Assembly: GCA_964473995.1 (NCBI GenBank)
Contig: CAYYRB010000010.1
Coordinates: 1 to 54,507, forward strand
Direction: 5' to 3'
Origin: JAKRSD01 sp964473995
GTDB lineage: Bacteria > Bacteroidota > Bacteroidia > CAIKAF01
DNA length: 54,507 nt
The notes beneath the pieces were generated by a model. The model saw nothing but the letters and a program-made list of their open reading frames with translations, had not been told where the DNA came from and ran no database searches. Both the position numbers and the translations under genes were made by a program. Below are positions 40,302 through 49,978 of this stretch, one piece after another. Each line of letters opens with the position of its first letter. Position 1 is the stretch's first letter.

Positions 40302-41660
40302 ATGGAGTGGATCATCCGCATCGGACAATTTATTTTAAGTTTATCCATACTCGTGGTGCTGCATGAGTTCGGACATTATTTACCTGCCAAACTTTTTGGC
40401 ACCCGCGTGGAAAAGTTTTTTCTCTTTTTTGATTACAAATTTGCCTTGTTTAAAAAGAAAATCGGCGAAACCGTATGGGGTATCGGCTGGATTCCTTTCG
40501 GCGGATACGTGAAGATTGCGGGCATGGTGGATGAGAGCATGGATAAGGAACAGATGGAACGCCCTCCGCAGCCCTGGGAATACAGAAGCAAGCCGGCTTG
40601 GCAGCGTCTGATCATCATTCTGGGCGGAGTTACGGTGAATATTATTCTGGCCTTCGTCATTTATTGGATGATGATGTTCGTGTACGGCGAAAAATTTCTT
40701 CCCGTGGCGAACATGAAAGACGGCATCTGGGTGCAGAATGAGTTGGTCGCCTCGCGCATAGGCCTTCAAAACGGCGATCACATTTTGCAGATCGGTGATC
40801 AGAAAATGGAAAATTTTTCCGACCTGAACGAGGCTATTTTATACAGCGGCGGCAAGCAGATGGTGGTAGAACGCAACGGGGAAACCCTCACGTTGAACAG
40901 TCCCGGAGGTATAGACCAGGATATTCTTGCCTCGGGAAGTCCTTTGGTGGTAAGCATCCGTATGCCGTTTTATGTGGGCGGATTCAGCGAAACCGTCACC
41001 AACGGAAAGGACTGCGGCCTTGAACTGAAAGATAAAATCACAGGTGTAAACGGCATGCCCGTGCGCTATTTTGATGAGTTTAAAACGGCTTTGCAAAGTC
41101 TGAAGGGACAATCTGTTGCATTGGAAGTGAAGCGCGGGGAAGAGTTGAAAACCCTCAGCTGCACAGTAAATGATTCCGGTTTGGTGGGTTTGGCGCCGGT
41201 GAACATGAGCCTGGCAGACCTCCGCAAGGAGGGAACTTACGAGTTTAAAACCAAAACGTACGGATTTTTTGAAGCGCTTCCCGCCGGCTTGGAAAAAACG
41301 GTTTCCATGCTCGCCGGCTACGTAAAGCAGTTTCAAGTTATTTTCACCCCCCAGGGTGCTAAACAAGTGGGCAGTCTGGGTACCATTATGAGCATGTTTC
41401 CTCCCGAGTGGGACTGGCAGGCTTTCTGGCAGCTTACGGCCTTTCTGAGTATTATCCTGGCTTTTGTGAATGTGCTTCCCATTCCTGCTTTAGACGGGGG
41501 GCATGCAGTGTTTATTCTTTACGAACTGATTACCGGACGTAAGCCTTCGGATAAATTTTTGGAACGGGCCCAAACCGTTGGTATGATTCTGCTTTTGGCC
41601 CTGATGGTTTTCGCTTTAGGGAACGATATCTGGAAGTTTATCATCTCCAAGTTTGTCTAA
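40302..41660 (+). CDS. rseP: site-2 protease RseP (M50 family)
   Basis: This 452-aa intramembrane metalloprotease has the zinc motif HEFGH (residues 21-25) in the first helix, the loop WIPFGGYVKIAGM, a tandem PDZ region (about 145-330), and a C-terminal membrane part with the third ligand in NVLPIPALDGGHAVF. RseP cleaves anti-sigma factors and other transmembrane substrates, so it links the envelope to gene expression. The gene diverges from priA and converges on the mevalonate kinase gene, from which its stop is 22 bp away. Confidence 0.95.
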   Translation: MEWIIRIGQFILSLSILVVLHEFGHYLPAKLFGTRVEKFFLFFDYKFALFKKKIGETVWGIGWIPFGGYVKIAGMVDESMDKEQMERPPQPWEYRSKPAWQRLIIILGGVTVNIILAFVIYWMMMFVYGEKFLPVANMKDGIWVQNELVASRIGLQNGDHILQIGDQKMENFSDLNEAILYSGGKQMVVERNGETLTLNSPGGIDQDILASGSPLVVSIRMPFYVGGFSETVTNGKDCGLELKDKITGVNGMPVRYFDEFKTALQSLKGQSVALEVKRGEELKTLSCTVNDSGLVGLAPVNMSLADLRKEGTYEFKTKTYGFFEALPAGLEKTVSMLAGYVKQFQVIFTPQGAKQVGSLGTIMSMFPPEWDWQAFWQLTAFLSIILAFVNVLPIPALDGGHAVFILYELITGRKPSDKFLERAQTVGMILLLALMVFALGNDIWKFIISKFV

Positions 41661-41682
41661 CCCTTATCCAAGTTGGAAGAGT

Positions 41683-42630
41683 TTAGAAACGATGGATGAC
41701 CTCAATCTTCACATCTTTCAGTTCCTGGCGGGTTTTCTCCAGATCCTCGGTAAATCCGAGCAGGTACCCGCCGCCTCCGGATCCGCATAGTTTCAGGTAG
41801 AAAGTTTCGGATTCCAGGCCTTTTTTCCAGATGAGTCGGTATTTCTCGGGAATCATGGGATTCAGGTATTCCAACAGGAATTTGGACAATTCTTTTACGT
41901 TGCTCAATAACTCTTTCACTTCTCCCTTCAGAAAAGCTTTGATGCAGTTGTTGTTGAAGGGTATCATTTCTTTGCGAACAAGGTTTACAAAACCCTCCTC
42001 GCGGCATTTGTCCAAAAAGATGTTGACCATGGGTTGGGTTTTTCCCGGCTTTCCCGTGTTGATTAGAAAAATACCCCGGTTTCCTGTTTCGTCTGAACCC
42101 TGGGGCATGCCCACTTTGTTGATGGACGTTTTGCTTTTGATCAGCAGTGGCTCCTGCAGGTAACAAATCAACGGATCTATACCGGAACTGGTACCGTGGA
42201 AATAGCTCTCCATTTGCGAAAAATGGCTTTTCAGCTCAATGATTTGCTCACCTGTTGGTGTTTCCTCTTTGATGATTTTATCGAATGCATAGCGGTCATA
42301 AAGAGCGGCCACAAGAGCCCCCGAACTCCCCACACCAAAGCCTTGCGGAATGGTGGAGTCAAAAAGCATTCCCTTTTGTACGTCGCGCTCCATGGCATCG
42401 ATATCGAACTTGAAAGAAAATGCACCCTGATCAATTTTGGCGCGAAGGTAACGTGCATACTCGTCCAGGCTTCGATTGGATTCCACCGCTTCCTCGGCCG
42501 TCAAATTGCGGCTTTTGAAGGTGAGTTTTCCCTTGAAGAAATCAAAAGGAATCGTCAGACCCATGGAATCGTGGATGATGCTGTATTCCCCGAAAAGGAG
42601 AATTTTGGATTTGAAGAACTTTTTGGCCAC
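41683..42630 (-). CDS. mevalonate kinase (GHMP family)
   Basis: This 315-aa GHMP kinase starts with SKILLFGEYSIIHDSMGLTIPF, shows the ATP loop IPQGFGVGSSGALVAALYDRY (around residue 95-115) and ends with the third motif KLCGSGGGGYLLGF. It phosphorylates mevalonate in isoprenoid synthesis. The gene overlaps none but lies 10 bp from the end of the diphosphomevalonate decarboxylase gene, which is transcribed first, so the two are an operon. No phosphomevalonate kinase gene is seen in this window. Confidence 0.88.
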   Translation of the reverse strand: MAKKFFKSKILLFGEYSIIHDSMGLTIPFDFFKGKLTFKSRNLTAEEAVESNRSLDEYARYLRAKIDQGAFSFKFDIDAMERDVQKGMLFDSTIPQGFGVGSSGALVAALYDRYAFDKIIKEETPTGEQIIELKSHFSQMESYFHGTSSGIDPLICYLQEPLLIKSKTSINKVGMPQGSDETGNRGIFLINTGKPGKTQPMVNIFLDKCREEGFVNLVRKEMIPFNNNCIKAFLKGEVKELLSNVKELSKFLLEYLNPMIPEKYRLIWKKGLESETFYLKLCGSGGGGYLLGFTEDLEKTRQELKDVKIEVIHRF

Positions 42631-42640
42631 TTCTTTTCTT

Positions 42641-43735
42641 TTAAAGGTTTGCGCGTGTGGGGCCTGTTCCCGTGAAATCTCGTATCAATGAATTCGGGGG
42701 TAAAGATAGGGAAATTTCATTTTGCAAAAATCGGTTCACGTTATCCTCCTCGTTTTCAGGATACAGCAGATGTATATTAGGGCCTGCATCCAAAGTAAAA
42801 CATAAGCGGGTGCCCGTTTGTTTGCGGAAATCCCAAATTTTCTCAATGAACTCCAGTGTTTTCGGCCTCATCAGTATGAAGTACGGATTACTGGTCATCA
42901 TCATGGCGTGAAGCGTAAGTGCCTCTGTTTCCACGATGTGGCAGAAGGCATCAAAATCATTTGAACGCAGGGCGGAAAACAGGTCTATCATGTTTCGATT
43001 GGCCTGCTCAATCCGGCTTTGCGCAAATGGATTCGTATTCATGAGGGCATGACCTGCTCGGCTGGAAACGCTTTTTTCTCCCGGATCGCAGATGATGACG
43101 GTATCCCGGTAGGTGAGAAATTCGGGATGAACGCCTTCCGTGAAAGGTGTACCGTACAAATCGGCGGTATATTCATACCCAGGGGCCCCAACTTTGCCCC
43201 AACTCACCAATCCGCCGTAAACCGAGCGGCAGGCGCTTCCTGATGCCAGTCTGGACAAGTAGGAGGCTTTTCTGCGGAACTCCTCATCGGTTTGGAGGGT
43301 ACCGAAGAGTTCCCGTTCCATTTCGCATAGGCAGAGGCACAGCGCACTCATGGCCGATGCCGAAGAAGCGATACCGGCCGAATGGGGAAAGGTATTGTGC
43401 GAATGGATGGTCAGGTTCAGCTGCCGTAGGTAGGGATGCTCCTCCGAAATACTTTGGAGAAACTTTTCAATTTTCAGTCCGAACGCGGGATTGGGCTTCC
43501 CTTCGAAGAAAAAGGCCACACCCGGTTTTCCATCTTCCGCAAAGGTATATTCCAGGGAGGTTTCCGTATGGCATGCCGAGAGGGTAAAACTGACGGAAGG
43601 ATTCATGGGAATCTGCACCTCGCGTTTGCCCCAATATTTTACGAGGGCAATATTGGACGGACTGCGATAGCCCACCTTTCCGGGGATGCATTCGTGGGGC
43701 ATGAGGCTGAGTGAAGCGGATGATGCGATATCCAT
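42641..43735 (-). CDS. mvaD: diphosphomevalonate decarboxylase
   Basis: The 364-aa protein starts at the ATG at 43735. It shows SPSNIALVKYWGKR (the substrate-binding motif, about residues 25-38), the ATP loop FPHSAGIASSASAMSAL (about 135-151), and FTLDAGPNIHLLYPE late in the sequence. The enzyme makes isopentenyl diphosphate from mevalonate diphosphate with loss of CO2. With the mevalonate kinase gene 10 bp downstream it shows a classical mevalonate pathway, as in several Flavobacteriales. The gene diverges from purF. Confidence 0.9.
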   Translation of the reverse strand: MDIASSASLSLMPHECIPGKVGYRSPSNIALVKYWGKREVQIPMNPSVSFTLSACHTETSLEYTFAEDGKPGVAFFFEGKPNPAFGLKIEKFLQSISEEHPYLRQLNLTIHSHNTFPHSAGIASSASAMSALCLCLCEMERELFGTLQTDEEFRRKASYLSRLASGSACRSVYGGLVSWGKVGAPGYEYTADLYGTPFTEGVHPEFLTYRDTVIICDPGEKSVSSRAGHALMNTNPFAQSRIEQANRNMIDLFSALRSNDFDAFCHIVETEALTLHAMMMTSNPYFILMRPKTLEFIEKIWDFRKQTGTRLCFTLDAGPNIHLLYPENEEDNVNRFLQNEISLSLPPNSLIRDFTGTGPTRANL

Positions 43736-43826
43736 GTGTTTCGAATTGACTTTACTCAACGTGTGGGGGCGCAAAGGTAGGTTTTTTGTTTTATTCAGTA
43801 TTCCATGTTCCTCCCTCTGAATTTTA

Positions 43827-43834
43827 TACCTTTG
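43827..43834 (+). promoter_or_regulatory. -7 box of purF (TACCTTTG)
   Basis: This exact TAnnTTTG match ends 17 bp before the purF ATG at 43852. No convincing -33 element is seen. Confidence 0.4.
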
Positions 43835-43851
43835 TTTCCCTAAGAAATCCA

Positions 43852-45908
43852 ATGAGCGATCAAATAAAACACGAGTGCGGAATTGCCTTTCTGCGCTTAC
43901 TGAAACCACTGGAATATTACCGGCAGAAATACGGCACTCCGCTCTACGGCCTGAACAAAATGTACCTGCTGATGGAAAAGCAGCACAACCGGGGACAGGA
44001 CGGTGCCGGACTGGCCAACATCAAACTGGATCCCGTGCCGGGTCACCGCTACATCAGCCGCTCCAGATCGATTGCCCAGCAGCCGATAAAAGATCTGTTT
44101 GAGCGCATCATGCAGCGGGTAGATGAAGCCAAAAAACAAGATCCGGAAATCCTGCAAAAAATTCCCAAACTCAAAAAAGAAATTCCCTTCACAGGTGAGT
44201 TATTTCTCGGTCACCTCCGTTACGGTACATACGGGCGAAACAGCATCGAAAGTTGTCATCCCTTTTTGCGGCAAAACAACCGCATGACCCAAAACCTGCT
44301 TGTGGCGGGCAATTTCAACCTCACCAACGTGGATGAGCTGTTTGATGAACTCATCGAATTGGGACAGCATCCCAAAGAAAAGGCCGATACCGTGACGGTG
44401 ATGGAGAAAATAGGCCACTTTCTGGATAAGGAAAATGAAAAACTTTACCGTTCCTACCGNNNNNNNNNNNNNNNNNNNNNNNNNNNNNNNNNNNNNNNNN
44501 NNNNNNNNNNNNNNNNNNNNNNNNNNNNNNNNNNNNNNNNNNNNNNNNNNNNNNNNNNNAGAAAATAGGCCACTTTCTGGATAAGGAAAATGAAAAACTT
44601 TACCGTTCCTACCGTGATTCGGGCGAAGAACGGAAGCGCTGTGTGGAGCTAATAGCCGAAAATCTGGACATACCCGCCATTTTGAAGAATGCGTCCAACC
44701 GGTTCGACGGCGGCTACGTGATGGCCGGCCTTCTGGGCCACGGCGGCGGATTTGTACTGCGCGATCCACATGGCATCCGTCCTGCCTATTATTACCACGA
44801 CGAAGAAGTGGCGGTGGTGTGTTCGGAAAGGGCGGTCATTCAAACTGTGTTTAACGTTCCTTTTGAGCACATACGCGAATTGCCTCCTGGGCATGCCTTC
44901 ATCGTGAAAAAGAACGGCACGGTGATGCTGCCGGAAATTAATCCTCCCGCCCAAAGAAAGGCCTGTTCTTTTGAACGAATCTATTTTTCCAGGGGCAGCG
45001 ATGCCGAAATTTATGCCGAAAGGAAAGAATTAGGAAACAAGGTGGTTCCTGCCGTATTGAAAAAAGTGGAATTCGATTTGGACCATACCGTGTTTTCTTT
45101 CATTCCCAACACGGCAGAAACGGCTTTTTACGGTATGCTGAAGGGAGTGGAAAATTACCTGAATAAGCTGAAGGCTGAAAAAATTCAAGCATTGGGAACC
45201 GATGCCCCGGTCCGGGAACTGACCGGCATTTTGGAAATGCGTCCCCGCGTGGAAAAATTAGCCATCAAGGATGTAAAACTGCGTACGTTCATTACGGATG
45301 ATGAACACCGCGATGATATGGTGACCCACGTGTATGACATCACCTACGGCACCGTAAATCCCGGGGTGGACAGCGTGGTGGTGATTGATGACAGCATCGT
45401 GCGCGGAACCACGCTCAAGAAGAGCATCATCCGCATGTTGGACCGTCTGCATCCCAAACACATCGTGGTTGTGTCCTCCGCACCTCAAATCCGCTATCCC
45501 GACTGTTACGGTATAGATATGGCAAAAATTCAGGATTTTATTGCCTTTAAGGCGGCTACTGCCTTGCTGGAAGAGCGCGGTATGTGGTATGTACTCACCG
45601 ATGCCTACGCCGAAGCTAAAGCCTTGGAAAAACAAGGTCTGCTGCACACGAAAAATTGCGCCAAGGCTGTTTACGCCCCTTTTACCGATGAAGAAATCTC
45701 GGATAAAATTGCCGAACTTGTTTCTCCGCCTGATGTGAAAGCCAAAGTATCCGTGGTATACCAGACGGTGGAAGACCTGCACAAAGCCTGTCCCCAAAAC
45801 TTGGGCGACTGGTACTTTACCGGTGATTATCCCACGCCCGGCGGTATGCGTGTGAGCAACCGGGCACTCATGAATTTTGTGGAAGGTAAAAATGCCCGGG
45901 CCTACTGA
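43852..45908 (+). CDS. purF: amidophosphoribosyltransferase-like protein, one gene split by an artificial gap
   Basis: The gene starts at the ATG at 43852 (MSDQIKHECGIAF, with Cys9 as the glutaminase nucleophile after a short propeptide). Sequence 44405-44459 is repeated at 44560-44614 on the other side of a 100-N gap. Removing the gap and one copy gives 608 + 1294 = 1902 bases, exactly 634 codons. This single open frame of 633 aa matches the long PurF-like type of Bacteroidota. The glutaminase half has QHNRGQDGAGLAN and LGHLRYGTYG. The transferase half has the PRPP motif VVVIDDSIVRGTT. It makes phosphoribosylamine, the first step of purine synthesis. Confidence 0.9.
44460..44559. other. artificial scaffold gap between overlapping contigs
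   Basis: The 55 bases before the 100 N (44405-44459) are identical to the 55 bases after them (44560-44614). This is the k-mer overlap of two touching contigs; no sequence is missing. Confidence 0.95.
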
Positions 45909-45964
45909 TTTCTCGGGTTAATCAACTCCCGAACTTCCCCGGACAAACGCTGATAATTTGAAAT

Positions 45965-47203
45965 ATGCACATCGAAAAAACCACTTTATCCAACGGACTC
46001 CGGGTAATCGTGCATCCCGACCGGAACACTGCGCTCAGCGTGGTGAACGTACTTTACGACGTAGGGGCGAGGGATGAAAATCCGGAGCGCACGGGGTTTG
46101 CCCATTTGTTTGAACACCTCATGTTTGAAGGAACCCGGCACGTGAAACATTTTGACAAACACGTGCAGGAGGCCGGAGGCACCAACAATGCCTTTACCAG
46201 CAACGACATTACCAATTACTACATTTCGCTTCCCGCCGGAAATACCGAAACGGGTATTTGGCTGGAAGCCGACCGTATGGGCTATCTGGACATCACCCGG
46301 GAAAAACTGGACATCCAAAAAAAGGTGGTCATTGAGGAATTCAAAGAGCGCTACCTGAATCAGCCTTACGGCGATGTGTGGGCCGAATTGCGCAAACTGG
46401 CTTTTACCGCACATCCCTACCAATGGCCCACCATAGGCAAGAATACCGACCATGTGGCCGATGCCACCTTGGAAGAAGTGCGTGATTTCCACAAACAATA
46501 TTACCGACCTTCCAATGCCATTCTCTGCGTGGCGGGGAATGTGTATCCCGATGAGCAGTTTGCCCTCGCCGAAAAATGGTTCGGTTCCCTGCCGGGAGGA
46601 GCGGCACCCAAGCGCCAATTGCCGCAAGAGCCCGTGCAGCATGCAGCCCGGCGTTTGGAAATCAGCCGCCCCGTGCCCCAGGATTTATTCATGTTGGCTT
46701 TCCCCTGTCCCGCTTATCGGGCTGCCGGGTATGCGGAGGCCGATTTGATTTCCGACATGCTGGGTTCTGGCGAAACCTCCCGCCTGTATCAAGCACTCGT
46801 GCTCAAGAAACGCATCTTTACCCAAACCGGGGCCTATGTGTTGGGCTCGTTGGATCCGGGACTGTTGGTCATATCGGGCAGGCTTGCTCCCGGTGTTTCG
46901 TTTGGTCAGGCTGAAAAAGCCGTTTGGGAGGAACTGGACCGTTTCAGACAGGATGGTCCGGATGCCCGCGAATTGGAAAAAATCCGCAATAAGATGCTTA
47001 CGAGTCGTGCCTTTGAAAACGACAGCATCATGTCCAAAGCCACCAAGTTGTGTGCATTTGAACTGATCGGCGGTGCGGAGCTCATAACCACAGAGGAGGA
47101 ATATTATGCGGCCGTAACGCTGGATTCCATGCGCGGAGCGGCATCCGTTTTTGTGCCCGAAAAATCAAACACGTTGTTGTACCAAGCATCCAAGGAATCA
47201 TGA
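45965..47203 (+). CDS. M16 family zinc peptidase, catalytic subunit type
   Basis: This 412-aa protein carries the inverted zinc motif HLFEH (residues 47-51) in GFAHLFEHLMFEGT and the distal ligand Glu in KKVVIEEFKERYLNQPYG about 75 residues later. The length is one M16 half-molecule (two M16 domains). It is the active partner of a pair with the next gene, which lacks the motif; such pairs form heterodimers in mitochondrial processing peptidase-like proteins. The pair overlaps as ATGA. Neither has a clear signal peptide. Confidence 0.92.
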   Translation: MHIEKTTLSNGLRVIVHPDRNTALSVVNVLYDVGARDENPERTGFAHLFEHLMFEGTRHVKHFDKHVQEAGGTNNAFTSNDITNYYISLPAGNTETGIWLEADRMGYLDITREKLDIQKKVVIEEFKERYLNQPYGDVWAELRKLAFTAHPYQWPTIGKNTDHVADATLEEVRDFHKQYYRPSNAILCVAGNVYPDEQFALAEKWFGSLPGGAAPKRQLPQEPVQHAARRLEISRPVPQDLFMLAFPCPAYRAAGYAEADLISDMLGSGETSRLYQALVLKKRIFTQTGAYVLGSLDPGLLVISGRLAPGVSFGQAEKAVWEELDRFRQDGPDARELEKIRNKMLTSRAFENDSIMSKATKLCAFELIGGAELITTEEEYYAAVTLDSMRGAASVFVPEKSNTLLYQASKES

Positions 47204-48480
47204 ACGTAGGAATGTATGTGGACGGGCCTGCCAAAAAGGCGTTTGAATTGCCCGATTTTTCAGAGCCTCAGAGGCACGCGTTGAAAAATGGTGTGCCTGT
47301 GTATTCCGTTTTTTCTCCTGAAACGGAAACTCTGAAAATGGAATGGGTGTTCGATGCGGGTTCCGCTTTTGCCCAAAAGGTGCTTCAGGCTTCCGCCTGT
47401 GCGGAATTGCTGAATAAAGGCACTGCCAAAAAAACGGGGTATGCGCTCAATGAGGCGTTGGATTATTACGGCTCTTATTTTTCCGCCGATTCGGGCCGCG
47501 ACGAAATTACCCTGAGGCTTTTTACCCTTCGCCGTTTTTTTGCCGACGTACTGCCCATCGTGGCCGAACTGTTTTTTGAGGCCGCTTTCCCGGAAGATGA
47601 ATTTTCCGTTTGGCTGGAGGCCAAAAAGAGTGCCTTCGAAATCAACAGCCAAAAGACCGACTACACGGCTTCGTCCCGGTTTCCATCGGTGATTTTCGGT
47701 GCCGATTCGCCCTACGGTACTTACCTCCGTTCGGAACATTTTGAGGCGCTGCATGTGGAAGATGCCAGAGCGCATCACCGCCGGCTGCTCCAAGCGCCCT
47801 TCCGAATGTTTATCAGCGGAAATGCACCCGATGGTTGGTTCGCCTTGACAGACGATCTTTTCGGCCACATGGAACAGAAACCCATGCCCCCATTCATCGC
47901 ATTTTCCCCTTCGTTCACGCCTCAGGAAAAGGTATTTTTTCCCGTGGAAAATTCCGTGCAACATGCTTTGGTTATCGGTAAACGAACGATGCTGCGTGAG
48001 GTGGATGAATATGCCCGTTTTATGGTTACCAATACGTTGTTGGGCGGGTATTTCGGCAGCCGGCTGATGAGCAACCTGCGCGAGAAAAACGGATATACCT
48101 ACGGAGTAAGCGCCTACCTCTCCCGCATGCGCTTTTCGGATGTATGGAAAATTTCCACGGATGTGGGTGCCGAGGTGGCTGAAGCGGCCCGTAAGGAAAT
48201 TTTTGTGGAGCTCGACCGGTTGTGTAGTGAAAAAGCCGGTGAGGAGGAAATTCAGCGGGTGATTACGTACATTAACGGATCATTTCTGCGCTCGTTCGAC
48301 GGGCCCCAGGCCATCATGGATCGCTTTAAATCGCTTGTGTTGTATGGTATGCCCATGGATTTTTTCGAAACATACACGAGGCGCATTCAAACGGTGACCG
48401 CGGATGATATTCTGCTTACGGCACAAACCCATTTTACCGGACTCAGCACGGTATCCGCCGGAAAATTGTTCGCGGAGTGA
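47200..48480 (+). CDS. M16 family peptidase-like protein without the zinc motif
   Basis: This 426-aa M16 homologue shows the fold, including GSAFAQKVLQASACAELLNKGT at the place of the zinc helix. The HxxEH motif is replaced by ASACAELL, so it cannot bind zinc. The C-terminal glycine-rich loop of the family is seen (LGGYFGSRLMSNLREKNGYTYGVSA), which shapes the substrate cavity. It most likely supports the upstream subunit. It overlaps the upstream gene as ATGA. Confidence 0.9.
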   Translation: MNVGMYVDGPAKKAFELPDFSEPQRHALKNGVPVYSVFSPETETLKMEWVFDAGSAFAQKVLQASACAELLNKGTAKKTGYALNEALDYYGSYFSADSGRDEITLRLFTLRRFFADVLPIVAELFFEAAFPEDEFSVWLEAKKSAFEINSQKTDYTASSRFPSVIFGADSPYGTYLRSEHFEALHVEDARAHHRRLLQAPFRMFISGNAPDGWFALTDDLFGHMEQKPMPPFIAFSPSFTPQEKVFFPVENSVQHALVIGKRTMLREVDEYARFMVTNTLLGGYFGSRLMSNLREKNGYTYGVSAYLSRMRFSDVWKISTDVGAEVAEAARKEIFVELDRLCSEKAGEEEIQRVITYINGSFLRSFDGPQAIMDRFKSLVLYGMPMDFFETYTRRIQTVTADDILLTAQTHFTGLSTVSAGKLFAE

Positions 48481-48490
48481 TGCAGATAAA

Positions 48491-49321
48491 TCAGTTTTTG
48501 TTATAGCCGAACGGTTCACGCGCAAGCAGAACCCTTTTCCAAAATGCCCTTCGTTCTTCCAGGAGACTGTCATCCACCATTAGGGGTACATATTCAAGCA
48601 GACTGAATTGAAGATGGGATTTAGCATATTCACTTCCCTTTCCCGAAATCAATCGTGTCAATTCATTATTAAAAGTGATTTCCATTCCTAAATATCCACC
48701 CCATTTTTTCCAAATGCTTGAGTTGCCCGTGGCGGCATCCACATATTTTTTTCCGTTTGCAGTATCCGTAATCAGGTAGATTCCTTTTATTTTTTCCAAT
48801 GCATTTTTCCAGTCGGCTTTTTGTTGGTGGAAGATATTCTCCAATTGACTGAAATCAAGATTCACTTTTTCGTATCCGGGAAAGTAGTTGCCTTCAAAAG
48901 GTTTTTTCAGCATTTCGGATATAACAAATTCCTTGTAATGATGCTCCAGCGGAAATTGGCTACCCCGCATTCCCGGATGGCGGAAAAAGTCAATAACCAA
49001 ACGGCCGATCATTTCTTTGTGAAGAGGAACGGATTCAATGGTGTATTCTGTTCCATTTTTTGGTGGATTGATCGTCGTTTGCGAAAGGCTAAAAATTCCA
49101 CCGAATAGCCATTTGTTCGGTTCGTTGAAAAATGGCATCAGGAAAAAAACATGTGGCCTGTTTGATTCCTTTTCCTCTTTTACTATTTGTTTTACGTTTA
49201 CCGTGTTCCCCAAATTTCCTGACATCATGAGGTTAACACCGTTTTGCGCAGACAAGTAGAGGTAGTAATTTGAAAGTTCGTTTTCAGGGATATTCAGAAT
49301 CTGTTCTGCCTTAATGACCAT
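48491..49321 (-). CDS. GIY-YIG nuclease-like protein with unrecognised N-terminal domain
   Basis: The 276-aa protein has an N-terminal domain of about 165 residues of unknown type (FFLMPFFNEPNKWLFGGIF) and a C-terminal GIY-YIG-like domain starting at residue 178 (IKGIYLITDTANGKKYVDAATG). It continues with IWKKWGGYL, then SHLQFSLLEYVPL. In relatives the second motif reads YVGSA; here the Gly is Asp (Tyr193-Val-Asp195), so activity is in doubt. The gene converges on the M16 gene (10 bp apart). It is AT-richer than its upstream neighbours. Confidence 0.7.
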   Translation of the reverse strand: MVIKAEQILNIPENELSNYYLYLSAQNGVNLMMSGNLGNTVNVKQIVKEEKESNRPHVFFLMPFFNEPNKWLFGGIFSLSQTTINPPKNGTEYTIESVPLHKEMIGRLVIDFFRHPGMRGSQFPLEHHYKEFVISEMLKKPFEGNYFPGYEKVNLDFSQLENIFHQQKADWKNALEKIKGIYLITDTANGKKYVDAATGNSSIWKKWGGYLGMEITFNNELTRLISGKGSEYAKSHLQFSLLEYVPLMVDDSLLEERRAFWKRVLLAREPFGYNKN

Positions 49322-49357
49322 GATAAATTCCGCGCGGATTTTTTGGAAAAGGAATGT

Positions 49358-49873
49358 TTACGATTTTGAATTAAAGCGTGGAATCCACCGCGGAACCCTG
49401 CTGGAATAGTCTATCCAGTCTTTTCCGAATCTGCGCTCCAATTGGGGTTCCTCGTAATCGACAATGATTAAATAGCCGATTCTGAGCCATGCAAGTAGCC
49501 AAATGATCAGCGCATACGAACCGAACCAAATCATTTCACCGAAAAGAACAATGATTAATGCCCACATCATGGGATTTCTCACCAGCCCGTAAATATTTTT
49601 ATCCATTATTTTTTTGGGAGGTTCTTTCACCAGCGGGGTTCCCTTTCCCTGTATTTTCATCAGCAGGGTACAGTAAATGGCTAATGCTGCACCCAGCCAA
49701 GTCATGTATCTTCCTACGATATCACCCGCTGGGATGTGAAACGGCATTATTTCCATCCTTTTTTCCATTTCCATCAAGAATTGGGGAATGATGAATAACA
49801 CGGTAAAAGGCCCTATGAATAGATATAAAATTCCATCCTGAATGCTGCGCATGGCTGATAGGAATTTTCTCAT
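49358..49873 (-). CDS. isoprenylcysteine carboxylmethyltransferase family membrane protein
   Basis: This 171-aa integral membrane protein starts at the ATG at 49873 and has about four helices (15-35, 45-65, 100-118 and 125-145). The SAM-binding signature is GLVRNPMMWALIIVLFGE followed by the C-terminal block EEPQLERRFGKDWIDYSSRVPRWIP. The family methylates small lipids or isoprenoid/cysteine groups; the bacterial substrates are mostly unknown. It lies 36 bp after the start of the GIY-YIG gene on the same strand; they may share a transcript. Confidence 0.85.
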   Translation of the reverse strand: MRKFLSAMRSIQDGILYLFIGPFTVLFIIPQFLMEMEKRMEIMPFHIPAGDIVGRYMTWLGAALAIYCTLLMKIQGKGTPLVKEPPKKIMDKNIYGLVRNPMMWALIIVLFGEMIWFGSYALIIWLLAWLRIGYLIIVDYEEPQLERRFGKDWIDYSSRVPRWIPRFNSKS

Positions 49874-49978
49874 ATTACTGGCGGGATGAATCAAGCAGCT
49901 TTTTATTTTTGAAGGAAATTTCCTTATTCAGTATTTCTGTTTTGATTTACTATTCCACTTGTTTATGTTTTTTTGATG

